From: Cryptomeria japonica
Lineage: Eukaryota; Streptophyta; Pinopsida; Cupressales; Cupressaceae
Assembly: GCF_030272615.1 (NCBI RefSeq)
Contig: NC_081414.1
Span: 813,293,069 to 813,357,068 of the forward strand
Length of the DNA stretch: 64,000 bases
Direction of reading: 5' to 3'
Part shown: positions 35,817 through 45,212 of the stretch, one piece after another
Layout of the letters: each line of letters starts with the position of its first letter
Numbering within the stretch: position 1 is the stretch's first letter
Notes under the pieces: model-generated
The model's database searches: none
What the model saw: only the letters and a program-made list of their open reading frames with translations
What the model was told of the DNA's origin: nothing
Program-made: the position numbers and the translations under genes

Positions 35817-36334
35817 TTGATGCCTACACAAAAAATTTAAAATTAGTCTTTAAGCATCACACCTTAAAGTATAGAATTTAGGACCTTTCAAAGGGAATGA
35901 TTCCAAAACATTAATTTGAACATGACATGATAAATCCAGAAATTCTAAATTTTCAAATTAATTATGAATGAAAATTGGATTTTCAAGACTTAGACTTAAA
36001 AAAAAAATGCTATGAAAATCAATACAAGTCTTGAATAAGAGCTTCAAACAATTTGATTCTTCATACCTTCTCCTTTGAAAGCCTAACTATGAACCTTGAA
36101 AACTGAAGAAAGAAGATCAGACTTTGCTGGATAAGGATTGAATGGCTGGCCTTCTTGGATGAATTATGTCTTGATTAACCTTCAAAAGAACGTCACCTTC
36201 ACTAGCCTCCAACACTTAGCAAATTCTGGAAATTTAGCCTCCAACTTGGTAAGAAATTCGCCTCCAATCTGCTCCTCAAAATCGCATTTAGAACAATGAA
36301 TGAATGATTTGCATTTTGAAACAATACTCCTCTC

Positions 36335-36426
36335 TTATATAGGGCGCTCACCCTAATTGACTATGAGGCCGACCTAGTTTTTTAGCAACAAAACAAATAA
36401 AATTCCCTTTAAGAAGAGGCCGACTT
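36335..36426 (-). promoter_or_regulatory. A2 internal promoter module
   Basis: On the minus strand AAGTCGGCC (36418-36426) and AGGTCGGCC (36367-36375) lie 51 bp apart. They precede GAGCGCCCTATATAA (TATA at 36335-36341). The module lies about 500 bp upstream of the ATG at 35816, as in A1. Confidence 0.7.
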
Positions 36427-36872
36427 GCTTGTAAAAGCAAGTAAATGCATTTTGAGCGCTCACCTATATTTTTAAAATTTTAAAATTGATTTTAAGGCTT
36501 CCAAGGTGGATTTTATATTTATATTAAGGCTTTAAAAATTAATTAATTCAATTGTAATGGCCTTATTTCATGCGTATTTGATCTAACCTCCCCAAATGTC
36601 TTAATTTTAGTAAATTTGGCGAAAATTTGGGAATATGGAGGTTTGATTGAGGCTTAGTGAAGCTTCCTTTCTCTTTAGGCTTTGAAATATTTAAAGTGCT
36701 AAGGTCAAGATTCACTTCAAGACTTGTTTGAACCATTTATCCATGCTTGTTCCCTTGATGGAATTGAAATTTTCTCAACCTATATTTGCAAATTTCCATG
36801 TCTTTGTCTTTACAACCTTGCAATTTGCCCTAAACTTAATCAAGCAAGGTTGAATGATAGGTTTTTTGATGA

Positions 36873-39800
36873 TTTCGCCCTGGACCCTCTGGAAGGGTTA
36901 GGGGCAATTTTTCCAATTAAGACTTGAATACTTTATTCCCTTCACTCCAAAATCTCCCGGAAGGCGAGTTCATGTTTGCTTTGACCTAATCAAAGTCTTG
37001 CATTTCAAACTTTATCATTTTTCATGAGGAAATTAGGTGAAAATGTGAATTTCGCCCTGGACACTCTGGAAGGGTCAGGAGCGATTTTTGCTTATTAGGT
37101 CAAAATTCACCTTAATTTGATCATTGACCTCCTCCAAGGCAATCTCCAAGGTTCATTTCTCTCCATCACTGGGTTAGCTCATCAAAACTTTGAAGGAAAT
37201 ATTGCATTTTCAAGAATTTCGCCCTGGACCCTTTGGAAGGGTCAAGAGCGAAATTCTCTCCTGAGCTCAAAATTCTCTTTTTTTGAAGGTCTAAAACCTC
37301 TTCAAGGCATTCCAAATAGTTTCTTTCCTTATAGTCCAGGCTTAGTCTCACTCAAATCTGGAAGAAAAAGGTGAATTTAGGGTTTTTCGCCCTGGACCCT
37401 CTGGAAGGGTCAGGAGCGATTTTTCTTGCTTAGGCTTACTCCTTCATCATTTTGTCTTGAATCCACCCCTCAAGGCTAGGCAATGGTCTTCTTCATTCAC
37501 TCCATCCAAGCTTGGTTTGTTCCTGCAAGGCAAAACAGGGGATTTTGAGATTTTCACCCTGGACCCTCTGGAAGTGTCAGGAGCGAAAATCCTTCTCTAG
37601 CCTAGAATCATCATTTTTTTTGGAACAAACATCCACTCAAAGGTGATCTCAAGGGCAATTTTTAGCTTGGCTCAGCCTTGTCTTAGCACAAACTTGAAAG
37701 GAATGCACTGGTTTTGGATTTTTCGCTCTGGACCCTTTGGAAGGGTCAAGAGCGATTTTTTAAGTTTTAGGGCAATTCCTTCATCCTTTTTATCCTCAAA
37801 TCATTTCCAGGGCATGGAACATCACGCCTCACTCCCATCCAAGTCATGAATAGCAAAACTTTGTCTTAAATTTGCAAGAAAAGGGAGAATTTGGAAATTT
37901 CACTCTGGACCCTTTGGAAGGGTCAGAAGCGAATTTCCCTCTTGGCTTCAAAATTTGCATTCTTAGCATTCCAATTCCACTTCAAGGCAATTCAAATGTC
38001 TCCTCACACCCATGTCTAAGCTTGGTCTAGTCCAATCTTTAGAAGAAAAGATTGGTTTTAGGATTTTCGCCCTGGACCCTCTGGAAGGGTCAGGAGCAAA
38101 AATCATGTTATAGGCTTGATTGCTTCTTCTTGACAATTTCAATTATCTTCAAAATGCAAAACAGTCTTCCTCACACCCATCCAAGCCATAAAAACCAAAA
38201 AGTTGCTTTGACCTTGCAAGGAAATAGGTGCTTTTAGGAATTTCGCTCTGGACCCTTTGGAAGGGTCAGGAGCGAAATTCACCATTTGGCTCAATTCCTT
38301 CACTTTTTGATAATTTCTTGCAACCTCAATTCACTCCCAGGGGTAATTCTTCCTATGTTTGACCTTATCCCATACTTGGCTTAGCAAAATTTGATAGCAA
38401 AAGGTGATTTTAAGGAAATTCGCACTGGACCCTCTAGAAGGGTCAGGCGCGATTTTTTGCAATCTTGACCAAAAAACTTCTTTGCTTAGTGGGATATCAT
38501 CTTTTATTGCCCTAGGAACAAGGTTTTCATGTCCAAGAAAGGTTAAAAATGGGTTTACAAGGAATTTCGCTCTGGACCCTTTGGAAGGGTCAAGAGCGAA
38601 ATTGCCTTTCTTGGCTAAAATCTCCATCCCTCAATGCTATCAAACACTTCTCAAAGCAAGATCATGTCCATTCTCTTTTCAACATGCTTTGGGCATCACA
38701 ATTTGGTCAAGTAGGGAAGGAAATGATGTCTAGGAGGATTTTCGCTCTGGACCGTTTGAAAGGGTCAGGAGCGAAAATCATGATTTGGGCTTGATTCTTC
38801 CTTTTTCCAACTCAAAATCACCTCAAAAGGTAACTAAACAACATCCTTCACCCAATGGATAAGGTCTTAAGCCAAAACAAGGTTAAACGGATAGGCTTGC
38901 AAGGAATTTCGCTCTGGACCCTTTGGAAGGGTCAGGAGCGAAATTCACCTTCTTGGCTAAAATCCTTCATTTTCATCACTTCTAAACATGCCCAAGGGTT
39001 CCAACATGCTCATTCTTCCTTTCATCATGCCTTTGACACTTCAATTCAACCAAACCAAGCAAGAAATGTCTCCTATAGAGATTTTCGCTCTGGACCCTTT
39101 AGAAGGGTCAGGAGCGAAAATTAGGTTTAGACTTATTCCATCATCCTTTCAAGTTGAATTCACCTCTCAAAGGAACAAAATGCTATTCCTCTCTCATCCA
39201 TGCCATAAAAACCAAAACTTGACCTGACTTTGCAAGAAAATAGGTAATTGAGGAATTTTCATCCTGGACCCTTTGGAAGGGTCAAGAGTGAAATTCTCCA
39301 TTTGGGCAAAATCCTTCATTTTTCCAAGTCAAAACAACCTCAATAGGCAAAAGAAAGTTATTCTTGTTTCATTCATGCCAAAAACTTGACCTTCTTCATT
39401 GCAAAATAAGAGCCTTTTGGAAATTTCGCCCTGGACCCTCTGGAAGGATCAGGAGCGAAATTTCCCTTTTTGTCCAAAGTTCTCCATTTTTTCATGCTTC
39501 CAAATCTCAAGGATGTCCAATCTTTCTCCCAAGATACCCTGCACATCACAATTTAGCCAAAGTTAGTGGGAAATAAGCTCAAATAAAATTTTCGCTCTGG
39601 ACCCTCTGGAAGGGTCAGGAGCGAAATCTCCATTCCAGGCCAAATTGCTCAGTCTTCAAGTTTTAAACCACCTCACAAGGCAAAGTTAGGTCCTTTTCCA
39701 AGCTAGGAACAAGTTTGCAATTCCATCTAAGGCAAGAAAGAGTTTTTAGGATGAAATTTGCTCTGGACCCTCTGGAAGGGTCAGGAGCGAAAATCCTCTT

Positions 39801-39970
39801 TCAGGCATCATCTTGCTCTTCAAAAATCCATTAATTCCATCTCCAGGCAAAACATATCAATTCACCTCCAAACATGCCTTAGAAAGTATCACTTAGTCAA
39901 AAATGGGGAGAAAAAGAGCTTTACAATGATTTTCACCCTGGACCCTCTAGAAGGGTCAGGGGCGAAATTT
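36873..39970 (-). repeat. A2 hairpin array, 19 units
   Basis: Units lie near 36873, 37049, 37216, 37385, 37553, 37721, 37898, 38062, 38239, 38417, 38564, 38739, 38906, 39080, 39256, 39424, 39590, 39756 and 39930. Spacing is 147-178 bp, mostly 165-177. On the minus strand the inner stem is GACCC/GGGTC, as in A1. A GAGG or AAGG variant in the loop side distinguishes many units (GACCCTTCCAGAGGGTC). The array is longer than in A1, so unit number varies between copies. Confidence 0.95.
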
Positions 39971-40430
39971 CCCTTTCAAGCCAAGTCTTACCTTAATTTG
40001 CTTCATCCTCCATCAAACTTGATCAAACCTACTCCTTTTCTTCATTGACTCTGCTCAATTGACTCAGACAAGGAAACAAGCATGACTCTGACAAGAAAAC
40101 CCTCAATCTAGACCTATCCTGAGACCTATTCTCCCTGTTCCTTGATATAACCAACTTGACTCTCCTGAAAGGCATGCTTCATTCTTGCAATCTTGAGGCT
40201 TCGGGCAGACGACTAACAACCTCCCCAAACAAGACTAGAATTATCTTGAAAGAAACCCTAAAACAAGCTTCCAAGGTTTAGCCCTAATCTAGCCAGCCCA
40301 GGCAGACCACTCACTCACTCAAAACCCTAAAAGCAGAGAGAAAAACAAGCAAAGAGAAAACAAAACCTAAGGCAAAAAGAGGGGGTCCCCATTCTAATGG
40401 GGCGATGTGTGAAATGGTCACAACAATATC

Positions 40431-40730
40431 CAAGAGTTGGAAGATAGGATCAGGATCATTTTTTGCAAGGAAGAGAACTTGGTCACAGAGGAGCAACGAA
40501 GTCGGATGTATGCTACTATGTTCCTGATTGAGAAAACAAAAGAGCTAGAGCCTGGATGGCAGACGACTCTTCTCACTGCTTTTGATCAAGTCCTCCACTT
40601 GGAAGAACGAATGAAGAATCTTCATGAGATTCTCATTGCTGAGATTGAGGGGATTACGTCCAGATTGATTGAATATGCTAGAAAAGAGCATAGGAAAGGG
40701 AACAAAGTTCTAGATGAAAAGTTGTTATAA
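40431..40730 (+). pseudogene. A1 LTR-borne gene, C-terminal part
   Basis: This continues the A1 gene after the A2 insertion: QELEDRIRIIFCKEENLV, then LIEKTKELEPGWQTTLLTAF and a terminal DEKLL before the stop at 40728-40730. It is open throughout and matches A2 33440-33134. It is helical and charged, with no catalytic motif that I recognise. Confidence 0.75.
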
Positions 40731-40838
40731 AATGATGTGGCAACTTTATTCCTATTAGGCTATGTCTCCTTGTTATTTGTGCCAATTCCTATTGGCTATG
40801 GATTGATAATGTTTATCTAAATGGGGACTTTTTGTAAC

Positions 40839-40926
40839 AAACCCTAATTGGGTTTCGGTGTCAAAATCTCAGTCGTTGATCTTCTTTTGATCCAGGTCGT
40901 TCATTGCATTTGAGAGTGCTATATAA
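40839..40926 (+). promoter_or_regulatory. A1 telo-box palindrome and second TATA box
   Basis: AAACCCTAATTGGGTTT (40839-40855, one base shorter than in the other copies) precedes CTATATAAG (TATA at 40920-40926) by about 65 bp. A (GA)n tract follows at 40953-40974. This is the presumed U3/R promoter of the unit. Confidence 0.6.
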
Positions 40927-41520
40927 GCCCTCACTCATTTCATTTCAAAGAGTTAGAGAGAGAGAGAGAGAGTTGAATTTAAAAGTTTAATATTGTCAGC
41001 AGCAAAGAAATAAGTAGTGAAGAGAGAAAGTTGAACAATTGTTGGTTTATTTGGCTATGAGATCAATGAAATATTGAAGTTATGGTGTTTTATTGCTATC
41101 CTTGTGGCTATTTTCATGGTTGTTTATCTTCTTGAATCTCTTAGTAGAGATAGCATTTAAGTTTTAAGGACGAATGTTGTGCTTGATCTTCGGTAAAACT
41201 CAATCCAAACCACTAGCTACTTACTGATTGTAAGTAAGCCTTGTGTGGTCAACTGGAGGCATTAAGATTGTTTGAAAGATCAATCATTGTTGTGGTATTG
41301 ATATGTATCTAATTGATAGTATCTATCCTATTGATGATTTGAAAACCATTGAATCCCCTTAGAAGATCGCACCAATTCCAGTGGAGTTGTACTCTTTGGC
41401 AATACTGAAATTGGTAGAGTTATCAAGACCAATCCTCATTGAGTCGTTCTTTAGGATTAGTTTAAGTATCACCTCCTTAAAACCTTTATCTTTTGATTTT
41501 TTTGAAACATCAGTTAGTAT

Positions 41521-42143
41521 CTAAGTTACCGGTTCGGGTTTGGATTCGGGTACGGATTCATGGATTCGGCAAAAAAAGAAAAAAAAAATCTTGGGTACGG
41601 GTTCGGGTTCGTCTGTATATATATATATATATATACAATCCATACAAAAATAAAATATACAATGTGACTTTCCATACATAAATCATAAATCATAAATCAT
41701 AAATCCATAATTATTAATTGCCAATGCCAATAAATATTCATATATCGCAAATGTAATCAGTAAGCTAATAACTAAAGTCTAATATCATATCATAATTTGC
41801 AAAAAAGATAATATTCAAGTTTCAAGTCTTTTTTAAAAAGTCATGAAGGGGCAAATTAGAGTTTTATTATTAAAAAACTATTTTAAAAAGTCTTTTTTTA
41901 TTGTTTTTTTGACCCGTGGCCCTATTTTTTGGAAACCACAGGCCTGGGTTCATGCGGGTCCTCCTGGGTTCACCCGGTTCCTCCTAGATTCGCCCTAGGT
42001 TCCACCTGGGTCGCAAGACCCACAGGGAATCCGGCCACCTGGGAAGGACCCGGGAGAAGCTCAAGGAGAACCCGGGGAGAACCAGGACCGGGCAAGAACC
42101 AAAACCCAAACCCAGGCCAAAAGGGGAAGAACCGGTAACTTAG
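41521..42143. mobile_element. hAT-type MITE in A1
   Basis: This 623-bp element has perfect 15-bp terminal inverted repeats CTAAGTTACCGGTTC/GAACCGGTAACTTAG (41521-41535 and 42129-42143). Perfect 8-bp target duplications GTTAGTAT flank it (41513-41520 and 42144-42151). An 8-bp duplication is diagnostic of the hAT superfamily. Subterminal GGTTCGGGTTTGGATTCGGG and CCGGGAGAA-type words continue the termini. It contains an (AT)n run near 41617-41634 and no transposase. Confidence 0.9.
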
Positions 42144-42383
42144 GTTAGTATTAAGAGAATTTTGTTTCCTCATTAGAAAAGTAATTGTACGAACAAGCTT
42201 TCCTTGAAAGTACGTAAGGCCCCTTGTAAAACAGTAAACACAATGACCACTGGTGCTTATCTACAAGTAGAGATCCTACATAACTAAACCTTGAAGTTCT
42301 TCCGATTGATCCTTCTGCGATATATTCAGCATTCGGGTATTTTATTCTGTTTGGTCATGTACAAAAGACACATCAACACTATG

Positions 42384-42443
42384 TTACAAGGCAACAAACA
42401 ATGTGGATCAAGTGGTTGCACTTCGGAGAATATTGCTACAACA
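42384..42443 (+). pseudogene. gypsy-1 integrase, segment right of A1
   Basis: Directly after the CTATG duplication the frame continues the integrase core as TRQQTMWIKWLHFGEYCYN, the tryptophan-rich region of Ty3/gypsy integrase. It stops being integrase at 42443, where LTR-homologous sequence begins. About 100 or more C-terminal codons and the LTR start have therefore been deleted. Confidence 0.85.
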
Positions 42444-42984
42444 CATCAACGATCTAGGAGTGAAGACTGAAGAATTGTGCACTCACTGAAGAAACTATAG
42501 CAGACCAAAGGAAGCATAATTGGCCTGTGCTAGTGATGGGAGCAGCTGAGTATTATCAGCATTCTGAAGGAGTTTCACAAATTTCCAAATTGTGCCAGCG
42601 AGAGTCACATAAGAGGATAAACAGCACCCCACTGAGGTGCCCTGTGGAGTTCATTGAGATAATTCTAGTCCATGAAATGTTTCTACTAATGAGATAATCT
42701 ATATGTAAGGTCTGAATACTGCTACTTATATAATTCATAATTAATATCAGATTCTGTGTGTGAATGGACTCCTGGATTTGTAGCTTCAAAAATGCATCAT
42801 GCTGTTGAAATTCTAGAAATGTGCAATTATTATCTATTTTGATAATCTATGAGTAATCCGGAGTTACTAGCAGTGTATGTTGACTATTTCTGAGTCTACA
42901 ATTTGCAATCAGTTAATTATGAATATAAGAGTTTCAAAAAGGAATAAGGATTGGAATCATTCAGATCTTAAGGCCTTTACACAC
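42444..42984 (+). repeat. gypsy-1 3' LTR (5'-truncated)
   Basis: This is homologous to 11237-11764 over its whole length, with many substitutions and small indels, so the insertion of gypsy-1 is old. Its left edge joins integrase sequence without a TG terminus, which shows a deletion. The right edge (TTTACACA) corresponds to the 5' LTR end before the primer site. Confidence 0.8.
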
Positions 42985-43041
42985 AGTTATTCTGTTATTG
43001 TTTTGGTTGGCATCATACATGTAAAAAGGGATTGTTATATC

Positions 43042-43086
<45 letters not shown>

Positions 43087-43317
43087 TTCTGTGTGTGAAT
43101 CAACTCCTGGATTTGTAGCTTCAAAAATGCATCATGCTGTTGAAATTTTGGAAATGTGCAATTATTATCTATTTTGATAATCTATGAGTAACCTGGAGTT
43201 GCTAGCAGTGTATGTTTTCTATTTCTGAGTCTACATTTTGCAATCAGTTAATTATGAATTTACGAGTTTCAAAAAGTAATGTGAATTGGAATCATTCAGA
43301 TCTTAAGGTCTTTATAC

Positions 43318-44827
43318 CATAGTTGAACTACTCGCCAAAAGCAAAAACTCACCAAGGCCTGAAAAAGAACTAAGGAAAAACTTGGCTAATACTCGGCAAC
43401 TTAAAAAATTGCTTAAATTTAATTAGAAATGCTTTTTTTTTGCAAAATTTAGTGAGGAGATGCATCCAATGAGTCAATAAATGAGAACAAAAAAGAAACA
43501 AGCTGAGTCTAGATATATTTGATTGATTTAAACACAAATTGGGTACAAAATGGTATCCTCTTATGGAATGTTGGTGGTTGATAGACTGAAACAAAATGAA
43601 ATAGCAAATTGTCTTTCTAAAACTATAAGTAAATACTACATCAAAACATTTTACATCTCCCTCTTCTTAGCTCTAGTGAAAAATAGGGGAGAGATAGAAC
43701 TAGAGGGTCTAGTCCTAGGAGTCCGATGTGCCTCCTACACCTCGCCAAAATGAGGTTGAGCGTAGCACCCCTTGCAGAGATCTAAGGGTGAGAGAGAAAG
43801 GTAGAGAGATAGGTCTAGATCTTGGGGGAGAGAGGAGAGAGTGAGATAGAGAGTGATAGAGAGAGGGGATGGAGGAAGAGTGATAGGAAGATAGATAGGT
43901 CTAGAATTTGAGGCAGATAAAGTGAGTGAGGTAGAGAGAGCGAGAGAATGCTGATAGGAACCTACTGATTACTGAAATTTCACTGTCTGAAAATTAAAAG
44001 ATCTTCTAAAACCTAGAATTTGCATTATAACTCCTACAAATCTAAAACCACTCTCAAAGATCCTGCCAATATATAAATGAAATATAACTTAAAGTATAAG
44101 AAAGAAAAAAGACATATTGAAATGTGACTTATGCTGATAGGAGCCTACTGGTTACTGAAATTTGACTAAGTCTGAAAATTTAAAAGATCTTCTAAAACCT
44201 AGAATTTGCATTATAACTCCTACAAATCTGAAACCACTCTCAAAGATCCTGCCAATATATAAATGAAATATAACTTAAAGTATAAGAAAGAAAAAAGACA
44301 TATTGAAATGTGACTTATGCTGATAGGAGCCTACTGGTTACTGAAATTTGACTAAGTCTGAAAATTTAAAAGATCTTCTAAAACCTAGAATTTGCATTAT
44401 AAATCATGTCAATATATTCATGAAATATAACTTAAAGTTTAAGAAAGGAAAAAGACATATTGAAATGTCACTTATACTGATAGGAGCCTACTGGTTACTG
44501 AAATTTGACTAAGTCTGAAAATTTAAAAGATCTTCTAAAACCTAGAATTTGCATTATAAATCATGTCAATATATTCATGAAATATAACTTAAAGTTTAAG
44601 AAAGGAAAAAGACATATTGAAATGTCACTTATACTTAAATCTTATATTTCATGTATATATTCTAATGAAGAGAATGAGAGTGACTTGAAAAAAAAAATTA
44701 GACATTTTTTGACATGTTTGGGTCCTTTTTCTTATACAGCCAATTTTTTTCCAAAGACTCACCCTTGCCAAAAACTCGAGTTAAAGTCATAAATACTACC
44801 AAGTACTCTGCGAGTATTCCATCTATG
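43318..44827. mobile_element. non-autonomous hAT-like element, 1.5 kb
   Basis: The termini are CATAGTTGAACTACTCGCC at the left and the complement of CATAGATGGAATACTCGCAG at the right, an imperfect terminal inverted repeat. Perfect 8-bp duplications CTTTATAC flank it (43310-43317 and 44828-44835). There is no transposase. The interior has a GA-rich tract (43770-43945) and four tandem copies of a roughly 160-185-bp unit (43950-44640) related to the 5' end of the family-B units. Confidence 0.85.
43950..44640 (+). repeat. four tandem units related to the family-B 5' region
   Basis: Units start with (G/A)CTGATAGGAGCC at 43950, 44135, 44319 and 44476. Each carries ACTGAAATTTGACTAAGTC, CTAGAATTTGCATTATAA and TATAACTTAAAGT(A/T)TAAGAAAG. 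The same three words in the same order occur in B2 (52385-52515). The last two units share a small deletion and are nearly identical, so they are the most recent duplication. Confidence 0.8.
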
Positions 44828-45212
44828 CTTTATACAGTTATATTATTATTGTTTTGGTTGTCATCATACATGTAAAAAGAGGTCGTAATATCTTCAAAAA
44901 CAAAAATAAGATCAGATTCTGTGTGTGAATCGACTCCTGGATTTGTCGCCTCAAAAATGTATCATGCTGTTGAAATTCTTGAAATGTGCAATTATTATCT
45001 ATTTTAATACGAGTAATCCGGAGTTACTAGCAGTGTCTATTTCTGAGTCTACATATTGCAATCAGTTACTTACGAATTTAAGAGTTTCAAAGAGGAATAA
45101 GGATTAAAACCATTCAGATCTTAAGGTCTTTACACAGTTATTTTATCATTGTTGTGGTTGTCATCACACATGTAAAAAGACCTTGTAATATCTTTAAAAA
45201 TAAAAATTAATC

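Larger units (their letters stand above)
22794..40425 (-). mobile_element. A2: giant LTR-like unit (family A) inserted in A1
   Basis: On the minus strand the unit starts TGTTGTGACC at 40425 and ends ATCAACA at 22794. The target duplication is ATATC (22789-22793 and 40426-40430). It is inserted inside the A1 coding region, and removing it restores the frame at DVDI/QELEDR. Without B-minus it is about 8.4 kb. It has the same parts as A1 in the same order, with 19 hairpins instead of 15. Its gene carries different lesions from A1, including a deletion of about 524 bp. Confidence 0.85.
15810..42378 (+). mobile_element. A1: giant LTR-like unit (family A), outermost of the nest
   Basis: The unit starts TGTTGTGACC at 15810 and ends CATCAACA at 42378. 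Perfect 5-bp target duplications CTATG flank it (15805-15809 and 42379-42383). Removing it reconnects the integrase frame of gypsy-1. Without nested A2 (22794-40430) it is about 8.9 kb, and about 8.3 kb without the hAT MITE at 41521. Order inside: terminal 0.5 kb, hairpin array (16347-18848), promoter module (19298-19391), long decayed gene, double telo-box (40839), second TATA (40920), and about 1.45 kb to the end. It lacks gag-pol and a second LTR, so it is formally a solo LTR. The length and the internal gene are very unusual. Confidence 0.85.
42745..45212 (+). repeat. tandem triplication of the gypsy-1 LTR end plus flank
   Basis: A unit of about 310-340 bp is present three times: 42745-43080, 43081-43317 plus 44836-44908, and 44909-45212. 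Each unit joins the last 240 bp of the LTR (from ATCAGATTCTGTGTGTG) to about 90 bp of flank (CAGTTATT...GTTTTGGTTGTCATC). The middle unit is split by the hAT-like element at 43318. An (AT)n microsatellite at 43047-43082 sits at the first junction. Confidence 0.8.

Noticed and set aside
36873-39970. Many 60-110-codon ORFs reading ALDPLEGSGAKF, SPWTLWKGQER or GPFGRVRSE
   Set aside because: They are translations of the hairpin in its three frames on either strand. Frames stay open because the hairpin lacks stops, and the flanking residues are not conserved.
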